In this document: positions 7,959-14,606 of the stretch, one piece after another
Layout: the number at the start of each line of letters is the position of its first letter
Position numbering within the stretch: the stretch's first letter is position 1
From: a virus
Direction: 5' to 3' (one strand)
IMG/VR virus record: IMGVR_UViG_3300045741_000480
Coordinates: 1-32,488 of that record
Length of the DNA stretch: 32,488 nucleotides
Notes under the pieces: model-generated
Told to the model about the DNA's origin: nothing
Seen by the model: the letters and a program-made list of their open reading frames with translations, nothing else
The model's database searches: none
Position numbers and translations under genes: made by a program

Positions 7959-7986
7959 TTGACATTCATTTTATAAAATTTATCTT
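7959..7986 (+). promoter_or_regulatory. sigma-70-like promoter for thioredoxin
   Basis: A perfect TTGACA at 7959-7964 is followed, after 16 bases, by TATCTT at 7981-7986. Transcription would start near 7993, directly before the GAGG ribosome site (7994-7997) and ATG 8003. The same TTGACA-N16-TAxxxT arrangement occurs at 12375 and 19436. Confidence 0.65.
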
Positions 7987-8002
7987 ATCAAGCGAGGCGT
8001 TT

Positions 8003-8329
8003 ATGAGTGATGTTGTACATGTAGATGATAATAATTTTGAAACCGAAGTTCTTAAATCTTCAATTCCTGTTTTAGTTGATTTTAGTGCAATATGGTGCGG
8101 CCCATGTCAAAGACAGTTGCCTATTATAGAAAAGTATGCAACTGATAATAAAGACAAAATAAAAGTTTGTAAAATTGATGTTGATGACTCTCCAGATATT
8201 GCAGGCAAATATTCTATTAGAGGCGTGCCAAGCATGCTTCTTTTTAATAAAGGAGAGAAGGTTGATACTAAAGTTGGGTTAGTAAGTTTGTCAGCTTTAG
8301 ATCATTTTGTGTTGGAAAAAATTGGTTAA
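8003..8329 (+). CDS. trxA: thioredoxin
   Basis: The 108-residue protein has normal thioredoxin length. It contains the active site WCGPC (C32, C35) after FSAI, the Asp in VDFSAIW, and the conserved cis-Pro in RGVPSMLLF (P76). It reduces protein disulfides in the cytoplasm; in phages thioredoxin may also support ribonucleotide reductase or phage polymerase. A GAGG ribosome site lies 5 bases before the ATG. It forms a transcription unit of its own, with a promoter at 7959-7986 and a palindromic terminator at 8356-8377. The symbol names the family; no orthologue was checked. Confidence 0.93.
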   Translation: MSDVVHVDDNNFETEVLKSSIPVLVDFSAIWCGPCQRQLPIIEKYATDNKDKIKVCKIDVDDSPDIAGKYSIRGVPSMLLFNKGEKVDTKVGLVSLSALDHFVLEKIG

Positions 8330-8355
8330 TAAATAACGATTATATTTAATGATTC

Positions 8356-8377
8356 AAGCCAGCTTAAGCTGGCTTTT
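8356..8377 (+). terminator. rho-independent terminator after thioredoxin
   Basis: AAGCCAGCTTAAGCTGGCTT is a perfect 20-base palindrome that folds into an 8-bp stem with a TTAA loop and ends in TTTT. It lies 27 bases after the thioredoxin stop. The stem is GC-rich against a very AT-rich background. As its symmetry implies, it may also work on the minus strand, though the T-tract favours plus. Confidence 0.8.
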
Positions 8378-8393
8378 CTATTTGGTGATTAAT

Positions 8394-8591
8394 ATGGATT
8401 TTATTACAGCAGCTCATTATGCTCAGTATGGATATAGAATTAGACGCTCCTCATGGCCTCAAGACAAGTGGTTATCAAAAGATGTATGTCTTGACGGTTA
8501 TAGTTGGATGGAAAATGTTTTAGCAAATGATTGGGAAATTATAACAAAAGGCGTTATAGAGGGGTTCCCAGTACAATATGATGAGGAATAA
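8394..8591 (+). CDS. DUF2829/Tad2-like small protein, candidate Thoeris inhibitor
   Basis: ATG 8394 is preferred because a longer frame from 8349 would run through the terminator hairpin. The 65-residue product starts MDFITAAHYAQYGYRIRRSSW and ends its core with LANDWEII. The pattern F-x-x-A...G-x-x-R-x-x-W...L-A-x-D-W-E-I matches DUF2829 proteins, the family of Thoeris anti-defence protein Tad2, which binds cyclic ADP-ribose signals. This copy is shorter than typical members and the match is from motif memory, not a search. It lies directly upstream of the kinase/phosphatase gene with a GAGG site between them. The family call is moderate; anti-Thoeris activity is inference. Confidence 0.5.
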   Translation: MDFITAAHYAQYGYRIRRSSWPQDKWLSKDVCLDGYSWMENVLANDWEIITKGVIEGFPVQYDEE

Positions 8592-8593
8592 TA

Positions 8594-9526
8594 ATGTTAG
8601 TAGCTATGGTTTGCGGTTATCCCGCTAGTGGAAAATCAACACTTACAAAACAAATTACTAATCCTAATACAGTTATTCTTAATAGAGACACTGAAGGTGG
8701 CACTATTGCTGGATTGCTTCCAAAATTGGAAGAACATTTAAAAAATAAAAAAGATGTTATTCTTGACAACTTGTTTCCAACAATAGAATCTCGCAAACCA
8801 TTTATTGAGATTAGTAAAAAATATGGCGCTGATATTCATTGTAAATTAATGGGAACTTCAATTGAAGATGCTCAATTTAATGCAGTTGAACGAGCTATTA
8901 AATTAACTGGTAAGTTCCCTACACCAGAAGTTATTAAAGCAGCCAAACATACCAATGTATTTTCTCCATTAGTTCTTTTTAAGTATAAAAAAGAATTTCA
9001 GAAACCAACTGTTGAAGAAGGCTTCTCTGATGTAGAGCTAACTAAATTTATCCGTAAAGATGATCCAACATTTATAAATAAAGCTTTAATTGTTGATTAT
9101 GATGGTACATTAAGAGAATGTGTTGGCGGTAATGATAAGTTTCCGGTAGCTAAACAACAAATTGAAATTAAGAAAAATAGGACTAAAGTTCTTCAAGCTT
9201 ACAAAGATAAAGGATATTTGTTACTTGGAATTTCAAATCAAAGTGGAGTTCATAAGGGAGATTTGACTGAACAAACTGCTCACGAATTATTTCAACATAC
9301 TAACAAACTTCTTGGAATAGATATAGAGTATCGTTTTTGCCCCCATCAATCAGCCCCATTATCTTGTTATTGCAGAAAGCCGATGCCTGGCGTTTTCGTT
9401 GAGTTTATGTTAAAACATAAGCTTAATCGTAAAGAGTGTATATTTGTTGGCGATATGACAACCGACAAAACATTTGCTGCTAGGGCCGGAATTCAGTACA
9501 TAGATCAAGAAGAGTTTTTTAAATGA
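8594..9526 (+). CDS. bifunctional polynucleotide kinase/phosphatase (P-loop kinase + GmhB-like HAD)
   Basis: The 310-residue protein has an N-terminal P-loop kinase domain (GYPASGKST at residues 8-16, with a second motif ILDNLFPT near 56-63). Its C-terminal HAD phosphatase domain has nucleophile D168 and acid/base D170 in VDYDGTLRE, and VGDMTTD near 285-291. A CPH...CYC cluster (C249, H251, C258, C260) before RKP matches the zinc site of GmhB/HisB-type HAD phosphatases. The kinase-then-phosphatase order is that of T4 Pnkp, but this HAD subtype is the GmhB-like one seen in PNKP 3'-phosphatases. It likely phosphorylates 5' ends and removes 3' phosphates from RNA or DNA. The next gene overlaps it by ATGA. 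Confidence 0.83.
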   Translation: MLVAMVCGYPASGKSTLTKQITNPNTVILNRDTEGGTIAGLLPKLEEHLKNKKDVILDNLFPTIESRKPFIEISKKYGADIHCKLMGTSIEDAQFNAVERAIKLTGKFPTPEVIKAAKHTNVFSPLVLFKYKKEFQKPTVEEGFSDVELTKFIRKDDPTFINKALIVDYDGTLRECVGGNDKFPVAKQQIEIKKNRTKVLQAYKDKGYLLLGISNQSGVHKGDLTEQTAHELFQHTNKLLGIDIEYRFCPHQSAPLSCYCRKPMPGVFVEFMLKHKLNRKECIFVGDMTTDKTFAARAGIQYIDQEEFFK

Positions 9527-9846
9527 AAAAATCTGATGAAACTTCTCCAATAATTAATTTTCTTTTTCAAGATTCAACTGGAAAACTTGGAAAACAATAT
9601 GTAGAAGAGTCAATTAATTTAATGAAAGCTAGACATAAAATTAATTTATCTTCTATTAAATGGCATCAAAAAGTATTGGGCAAACAAAATTATTGTTGGA
9701 CTGGTTCTTCTAAAAATTGGATATGGGAAACTGATGTTTGGAGAGTTTATGTTAGCAAAGAGGGCGCAGCCTTTGAAGTCTTAGCGTCACTAGCTCTTGA
9801 TGAAGCTTGGGCGGCGTGGCAAGATTATTATAATAAGATGAAATGA
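9523..9846 (+). CDS. hypothetical protein (107 aa)
   Basis: The start codon overlaps the stop of the kinase/phosphatase gene (ATGA at 9523-9526), so it is translated with it. The C-terminal half is unusually Trp-rich (about seven Trp in 60 residues, including KNWIWETDVWRV and AWAAWQDYY). No family is recognised. The tight coupling suggests that it works with, or regulates, the kinase/phosphatase, which is inference. Confidence 0.65.
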   Translation: MKKSDETSPIINFLFQDSTGKLGKQYVEESINLMKARHKINLSSIKWHQKVLGKQNYCWTGSSKNWIWETDVWRVYVSKEGAAFEVLASLALDEAWAAWQDYYNKMK

Positions 9847-10301
9847 GTTTAATATGTTAAAAATTACATTTGATTGTCGCAATATTTAGTTCCATTAGAC
9901 CTAAAAGTTTTTATGATTTTATTACATTATTTCAAATTATATTTATGTTAATAGCATCAATATTATTCGGATTACGAAATATAAAACTTGCTATTTTTGA
10001 TATTGAATCTTTTTAAAAGAATTAGAGGGGTCGCTTAATGTTGTATCATTTTCACCATAAATATTCTTATATTATGGATTAGAACATGATTCTAAAAATT
10101 TAAAAAATATTATTGAAAAAGTGAAAGCATCTAAAATTAATAATCATAAAATTTATTATGGATTAAAAATATTTATTTTATCTTCAATTTATAAAGATGA
10201 AATAAATATTGCTGGATATCCATATAATCCTTTTGCGTCTCGTTTTGGATAATAACTATTGATATTTCAGCTATCGCCTATTAATAATGTATCATTAATT
10301 T
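9847..10301 (+). pseudogene. decayed coding segment with no intact gene
   Basis: These 455 bases hold no complete gene. An open stretch at 9861-10016 encodes about 51 residues with a membrane-like segment (LFQIIFMLIASILFG) and no ATG at its start. Another open stretch in a different frame, 10061-10252, encodes about 63 residues (LEHDSKNLKNIIEKVKAS and IAGYPYNPFASRFG) again with no start. Very short ATG frames lie at 9854 and 10038. The pattern is that of one or two genes broken by indels and stops. It sits directly upstream of a homing endonuclease gene, which may mark the insertion history. Confidence 0.55.
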
Positions 10302-11120
10302 ATGTCTAAAAATAAATTTCAAAGAATTTGTCAATATTGTAATAAAATTATAAAGTATAAAAACTATAATTCTTTTTTTATGGCTAATAAACGAAATAGT
10401 GGATGCTATTCATGTAAAGCAAAAGGTGAGAGAAATTCTTTTTATGGTAAAAAACACTCACAAGAAACTAAAGATACAATATCAAATTTTAATTCTAATA
10501 TAAGAATTTTATCTGATGAGTTCATTAAAAAGGCTAAAAAAAACTTATCTAAAGTAACTAACAAGCGCCCGTTATATGATATTTGGATAGAAAAATATGG
10601 GAAAGAAATTGCAGATCAAAAACTGCAATCTTTTAAAATTAAACAATCAATCAATAATTCTGGAATTAATAATCCTATGTTTGGAAAACCATCACCACAA
10701 GGGAGTGGTAATGGTTGGTCAGGGTGGTATAAAAATTGGTATTTTCGATCTATTCGTGAGCTATCTTATATGATCAAAATATTAGAGAAACAACAATTGA
10801 CTTGGAAAATTCCTGACAAGAATTTTAAGATACCATATATAGATTATGCCGGGCAACATAGAACATATTTTCCAGATTTTATTGTAAATGAAACTCGTTT
10901 GATAGAAATTAAGCCAAGTAAATTACACAAAACACCAAAAGTTTTAGCTAAACGAAAGGCAGCCGAAGCTTTTTGTCAAAATAAAAATATGACTTATGAA
11001 ATAATTGATCCAGAATTATTAAGTGATAGTGAAATTAAATCACTATACATTAATGATCAAATAAAGTTCATAAAAAAATATGATAAAAAATTTAGAGAAA
11101 GGTTCATTGAAAATGCTTAA
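10302..11120 (+). CDS. PD-(D/E)XK homing endonuclease with zinc finger and NUMOD3 motifs
   Basis: The 272-residue protein begins with a zinc-finger-like region (C10, C13, C35, C38). NUMOD3-type repeats follow (NSFYGKKHSQETK near 45-57 and NNPMFGKPSPQG near 123-134). The C-terminal nuclease domain has E153 in RSIRELSYM, then YFPDF (P191, D192), then LIEIKPS (E202, K204), which together form a PD-(D/E)XK active site. This combination fits freestanding phage homing endonucleases of the PD-(D/E)XK class. Its 3' end overlaps the start of the T4-type kinase gene by 8 bases, so that gene's start lies inside it. It follows a decayed segment. HNH or GIY-YIG motifs are absent. Confidence 0.8.
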   Translation: MSKNKFQRICQYCNKIIKYKNYNSFFMANKRNSGCYSCKAKGERNSFYGKKHSQETKDTISNFNSNIRILSDEFIKKAKKNLSKVTNKRPLYDIWIEKYGKEIADQKLQSFKIKQSINNSGINNPMFGKPSPQGSGNGWSGWYKNWYFRSIRELSYMIKILEKQQLTWKIPDKNFKIPYIDYAGQHRTYFPDFIVNETRLIEIKPSKLHKTPKVLAKRKAAEAFCQNKNMTYEIIDPELLSDSEIKSLYINDQIKFIKKYDKKFRERFIENA

Positions 11121-12084
11121 AATAACTCTTTGTGTTGGAATACCCGCATGTGGTAAGTCAACTTGGGCCAAAGATGAGGTTCGTAAAAGACCAGAGGGCA
11201 TTACTCGTATTAATAGAGATGACCTTCGTAATATGATGAGTAATTATCACTTTTCAGATTCTAATGAAAAATTAGTTACTACTGCTAAAACATTTATTAT
11301 TCAACAGGCTTTGCGATACGGAAGAGATATTATTATTGATGAAACTAATCTTAATCGCAGAAACTTTGATGATGTTTGCAAATTAGTTCGTGAAATGAAT
11401 ATTGATTGTATGGTCATGGAAAAAGCTTTTTATGTGGAGCTTGACGAGGCCATTTTAAGAGATTCCAAACGTGAAGGTTCTGGCAAGGTTGGGGAAGACG
11501 TTGTTCGTAAATTCTGGAAAAAATCTGGAGGCACGCAACACAAACATTATAAGCCAAGGGTCGAAATCATTCAGCGAAAAACAGAACAATCTGTTGCGAC
11601 CTCTAAATTAGAAGTAGATAACTCACTTCCATTTGCAATTATGTGTGATTTAGACGGGACCATATCTTTATTTAATTCAAAAAGAAATGACGGTTCCGTG
11701 GATGTTAGACATGACAATGCTCATACCAGAAGCCCATATGATGCATCTAAAGCCGATGAAGATACTCTTAATGAGCCTGTTGCCGCAGTTATTGAAGCAA
11801 TGAGCAAAGCCGGCTATCATATTATATTTTGTTCTGGCAGAGAAGACCTTTATAGAGAACAAACCGAGCGCTTCCTAAAAAAACATATTAGTTGCGCATA
11901 TGATCTTCATATGCGAAAAACAGGTGATATGAGAAAAGATTCAATAGTTAAAGAAGAAATTTATAATATGCACATTAGGCCAAATTATAATGTTTTCTTC
12001 GTATTGGATGACCGTGGACAAGTGGTTTCCAAATGGCGTGAGCTTGGATTAAATTGTTGGCAAGTTGCAGAAGGAAATTTTTAA
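11113..12084 (+). CDS. pseT: T4-type polynucleotide 5'-kinase / 3'-phosphatase
   Basis: The 323-residue protein matches T4 Pnkp in order and motifs. The kinase P-loop is GIPACGKST (residues 9-17), with INRDDLRNMM near 33-42, DETNLN near 76-81 and REGS near 120-123. The HAD phosphatase domain follows, with D179 and D181 in CDLDGT, FCSGRED, TGDMRKD and VLDDR. It ends in WRELGLNCWQVAEGNF, very close to the T4 C-terminus. It heals RNA ends cut by anticodon nucleases by adding a 5' phosphate and removing the 2',3'-cyclic or 3' phosphate. ATG 11113 has an AAAGG upstream and starts in line with T4; the longer frame from 11080 was rejected. This is the second kinase/phosphatase in the window. Confidence 0.95.
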   Translation: MLKITLCVGIPACGKSTWAKDEVRKRPEGITRINRDDLRNMMSNYHFSDSNEKLVTTAKTFIIQQALRYGRDIIIDETNLNRRNFDDVCKLVREMNIDCMVMEKAFYVELDEAILRDSKREGSGKVGEDVVRKFWKKSGGTQHKHYKPRVEIIQRKTEQSVATSKLEVDNSLPFAIMCDLDGTISLFNSKRNDGSVDVRHDNAHTRSPYDASKADEDTLNEPVAAVIEAMSKAGYHIIFCSGREDLYREQTERFLKKHISCAYDLHMRKTGDMRKDSIVKEEIYNMHIRPNYNVFFVLDDRGQVVSKWRELGLNCWQVAEGNF

Positions 12085-12086
12085 CA

Positions 12087-12350
12087 GTGGCAGTTTATGT
12101 TGTTCTTAAAAGAAGAAGAGAAGATGGTGTAGCTCTTCCAAATTTTGAATCATTTATTGATTTGCCTGAAGTTGATCCAGAACATAAGCTTTTGACAATA
12201 GAAGATGGCGAATGTGTTGATGTTGCAAAATTTTATTTATCACAAGATAAGAGTTATGTAATAGCTAATCAATATCGCGTAAGCAATATTGACAATCAAC
12301 TTAAAGAAGAAATTATTGAAAGTTATACTTTGTCTAGGAATGGAAAATAA
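12087..12350 (+). CDS. hypothetical protein (GTG start, 87 aa)
   Basis: GTG 12087, 2 bases after the kinase stop, is chosen because an AAGGA site lies about 12 bases upstream; a longer frame from 12054 would overlap the kinase. The product begins (M)AVYVVLKRRREDG and is acidic afterwards (ESFIDLPEVDPEH, then LTIEDGECVDVAKFYL). It is probably a small beta-rich protein. No family is recognised. It is the last gene before the minus-strand LAGLIDADG endonuclease. Confidence 0.6.
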   Translation: MAVYVVLKRRREDGVALPNFESFIDLPEVDPEHKLLTIEDGECVDVAKFYLSQDKSYVIANQYRVSNIDNQLKEEIIESYTLSRNGK

Positions 12351-12374
12351 AAAATTCGAAATTCATTTATAAAA

Positions 12375-12402
12375 TTGACACGCAATTTTATATGATTAGA
12401 TT
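12375..12402 (+). promoter_or_regulatory. candidate sigma-70-like promoter, now upstream of an inserted endonuclease
   Basis: TTGACA at 12375-12380 is followed after 16 bases by TAGATT at 12397-12402. The layout equals the promoters at 7959 and 19436. It overlaps the 3' end of the minus-strand LAGLIDADG gene and points towards the RNA ligase gene at 13177, about 775 bases away, as if the endonuclease had been inserted between promoter and gene. Confidence 0.45.
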
Positions 12403-13136
12403 TGTGAATAGAAGTTATTCTTTTTTCTATCCATGAAAATTGTAGCATCATCATATAAATATTGAAACATTTTTTTAATATCATTTTTTTTATATATGAC
12501 TATTCTATGGCCATTAGTACCTTGAGTATAAATATGTAATTTTAATTTAGTTTCTAGTTCAATTATTTTTTTTATTTCTGTAATAAAAGATTTAGAAACA
12601 CTATATATGCTCCATGTTTTATTTCCAGTTTTTTTATGAATATAAATACAACCATCTCCATCAAAGAAACCACGAATAAAATGTCTTACTAAAAATTTTG
12701 GTATTTGTTTTGAATATTGTAGAGTATAAGATTTATTTTTTATACATCCTAATTCAGAAAGCTTTTTACACATATAACGACTTGACAAACCTAATAGCAC
12801 CATTTCACTATCTAATCTTTTTCTTCGTGAAATGATTTGTGTAGCATTTAAATCTTTTTTCATTTTTAATAAATGATCTTCATCTTTAGCAGATATTTCA
12901 ATTTTTAATTCGTTATTTGTATTACTACCATCAGCCATACAAAATCCAAGCCAATAAGCTTTATTTTCTAAATTGATTTCATCAAAAAAATGTTCATCAA
13001 ATGAATATTTTTTAGTAGCATATTTAGAGCATTGTTTGGAGCAATATTTGCCGCCGCCTCGTTTTTCATAAGCGATATTTTTTAAAATAAATTCTTTTTT
13101 GCAATGAAAGCATTGTCTGATATATTGTGTCATCAT
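12396..13136 (-). CDS. LAGLIDADG homing endonuclease with N-terminal zinc finger
   Basis: The 246-residue protein has two LAGLIDADG motifs: AYWLGFCMADG at residues 60-70 and FIRGFFDGDG at 153-162. Each ends in the acidic metal-binding residue, which makes it a monomeric two-motif enzyme. An N-terminal Cys4 finger (C9, C12, C32, C36) precedes them. It lies on the opposite strand to the flanking genes, between the small gene ending at 12350 and an RNA ligase gene starting 40 bases away. This is a typical position for a freestanding homing endonuclease that invaded an intergenic site. It contains no stops, so it is probably functional. Confidence 0.85.
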   Translation of the reverse strand: MMTQYIRQCFHCKKEFILKNIAYEKRGGGKYCSKQCSKYATKKYSFDEHFFDEINLENKAYWLGFCMADGSNTNNELKIEISAKDEDHLLKMKKDLNATQIISRRKRLDSEMVLLGLSSRYMCKKLSELGCIKNKSYTLQYSKQIPKFLVRHFIRGFFDGDGCIYIHKKTGNKTWSIYSVSKSFITEIKKIIELETKLKLHIYTQGTNGHRIVIYKKNDIKKMFQYLYDDATIFMDRKKNNFYSQI

Positions 13137-13176
13137 ATGTATATATCATTATATTGATATACCTAGAACAAATCAC

Positions 13177-13953
13177 ATGCCAAAATTACCCAGGACATTA
13201 CATTTAGAAGGTTCGCGTCTCAAGCCAGGAGAATCCGATCCAGATGCAAAAGAATTTAATAAATTGGCTGGACAATTTCTAGTCATAGAAGAAAAGGTCG
13301 ATGGCACTGGCGTTTCTATTAGTTTAGATAATCATTGGAATTTCATTATTGAACATCGTGGTTCAGCAGCTTCTTCAAAGGAATTTAACCTTTTGCACGA
13401 TTGGGCCGACAAACATTGGGAAGATCTTCTAATGTTATTGGGCGAGCGCTACGTATTGTTTGGCGAATGGATGTACAATAAGCATACAATATTTTATGAT
13501 AATTTACCACATTTCTTTTTAGAATCAGATATTTATGATAAAGAAAGAGAAGTTTGGTTATCTACATCAGCTCGTAATAATTTACTTAAAGATCATAATT
13601 ATATTAAACAAGTTCCAGTATTAGCTGCTTTTAAACCATCTGCATTGTGGCAGATTACAAACCTTATAAATAAAACCAATTTTCAATCTAAAAATTGGAA
13701 GGAAACTTTAAAAGAAAAATGTTTAATGATGGGAATTAATTTAGAAAAATCTTTAAAAGAAACTGATCAATCTGGGTTAATGGAAGGTTTATATATTAAA
13801 CATGAAGATGATTTTAAAGTTATTGGAAGATATAAATATGTTAGATATGAATTTTTACAATCAATTTTAAATTCAGAAACTCATTTGATAGATAGAGTTA
13901 CAATTAATAATTGTTTAATTAATGATAAATTTAGTTACAAGGCGGGTGAATAA
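13177..13953 (+). CDS. RNA ligase family protein (first of three)
   Basis: The 258-residue protein has nucleotidyltransferase motifs of the ATP-dependent RNA ligase family: motif I EEKVDGTG with the candidate adenylated lysine K40, motif III YVLFGEWMY near 95-105, motif IV MEGLYIK near 220 and motif V-like IGRYKYVR just after. There is no OB-fold or DNA-ligase extension, and the size fits an Rnl2-like or PF09414-type ligase. It would seal 5'-phosphate and 3'-OH RNA ends made by the kinase/phosphatases. It is transcribed divergently from the endonuclease gene, and no strong ribosome site precedes the ATG. Confidence 0.83.
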   Translation: MPKLPRTLHLEGSRLKPGESDPDAKEFNKLAGQFLVIEEKVDGTGVSISLDNHWNFIIEHRGSAASSKEFNLLHDWADKHWEDLLMLLGERYVLFGEWMYNKHTIFYDNLPHFFLESDIYDKEREVWLSTSARNNLLKDHNYIKQVPVLAAFKPSALWQITNLINKTNFQSKNWKETLKEKCLMMGINLEKSLKETDQSGLMEGLYIKHEDDFKVIGRYKYVRYEFLQSILNSETHLIDRVTINNCLINDKFSYKAGE

Positions 13954-13956
13954 AAT

Positions 13957-14202
13957 ATGGTATTTGGATTGTTGATGTTATTCGCACTATATCTTTTATG
14001 GGTGCTTTTTGTTCAAGGAGCACTCTGGAAGATTATATTATTCTTTGCTGGTTGGGCAGGAATATATTTTTTGATGAGAATTTATGTTAGTGGCGCAGAT
14101 AAGATTGCCATAACAATTACTGATTATACTTTTAGTTGGGCGGCAGTTATTCCAACTGTTATTTGTATTTTTGCATTATTAACGACCAGGGTAGAAGAAT
14201 GA
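13957..14202 (+). CDS. small multi-pass membrane protein
   Basis: The 81-residue product is almost entirely hydrophobic, with about three membrane segments: LLMLFALYLLWVLFV (residues 5-19), ALWKIILFFAGWAGIYFLM (22-40) and WAAVIPTVICIFALL (near 61-75). No signal peptide cleavage or catalytic residues are seen. The stop overlaps the next start (ATGA at 14199-14202), so the two are coupled. The function is unknown. Confidence 0.65.
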   Translation: MVFGLLMLFALYLLWVLFVQGALWKIILFFAGWAGIYFLMRIYVSGADKIAITITDYTFSWAAVIPTVICIFALLTTRVEE

Positions 14203-14606
14203 ATAAATTATTTAAAGAAAATGGCTCATTAACTGAAGATGGTCATAATTTTATAAAGCCATTACGAATGGCATTGTCAGAAATCTTCTTGTCAAATGAA
14301 GCTCAAGATATGTCTTCTTCTGAACTTTTAATTTTAGGCTCAATGTTATCTAGTATTGTTGCGGACTCTGTATCTGAAAGAATTCTTGCAAAAAATCATT
14401 TATTTAATAAAATTAATGCAATGACAGATGAGCAATTCGAAGCTTTTCTTAAAGTAAAATATGGTAAAAGATGGATGCTTTCTGCATTAACAAATGAAGA
14501 GCAAGACAGGCCTCCCAAACTAAATAAAGAAAAAATCGCCAATCTTCTTAAAGATGGATTAAAACATATTACAAAATTTCCCAAAAACGGTGTAAGGTTT
14601 AAATAA
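14199..14606 (+). CDS. hypothetical helical protein (135 aa)
   Basis: ATG 14199 overlaps the stop of the membrane-protein gene and is chosen over a longer frame that would lie inside that gene. The product is helical and charged, with NEAQDMSSSELLILGSMLSS in the middle and a basic C-terminus. It ends directly at the start of the next RNA ligase gene (TAA then ATG with no gap). No family is recognised. Confidence 0.65.
   Translation: MNKLFKENGSLTEDGHNFIKPLRMALSEIFLSNEAQDMSSSELLILGSMLSSIVADSVSERILAKNHLFNKINAMTDEQFEAFLKVKYGKRWMLSALTNEEQDRPPKLNKEKIANLLKDGLKHITKFPKNGVRFK

Noticed and set aside
8349-8393. Longer start for the DUF2829-like gene
   Set aside because: It would translate through the palindromic terminator hairpin, and ATG 8394 aligns with the family N-terminus (MxF..A).
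9847-10301. tRNA or other structured RNA gene in the 455-base gap
   Set aside because: No T-loop (GTTCRANNC) or anticodon-arm pattern seen; the stretch looks like decayed coding sequence.
11080-11112. Longer frame upstream of the T4-type kinase
   Set aside because: T4 Pnkp starts directly before the P-loop strand, as ATG 11113 does; the extra residues only overlap the endonuclease.
13140-13160. Short AT-only inverted repeat before the RNA ligase as a terminator or operator
   Set aside because: A 7-bp AT stem is weak and frequent by chance; it lacks a GC stem and T-tract.
13177-13953. DNA ligase instead of RNA ligase
   Set aside because: There is no OB-fold or DNA-ligase C-terminal domain, and the compact KVDG core fits the small RNA ligase family better, though DNA sealing cannot be excluded.
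14136-14198. Longer frame upstream of the hypothetical gene at 14199
   Set aside because: It lies within the membrane-protein gene; ATG 14199 has the ATGA overlap typical of this genome.
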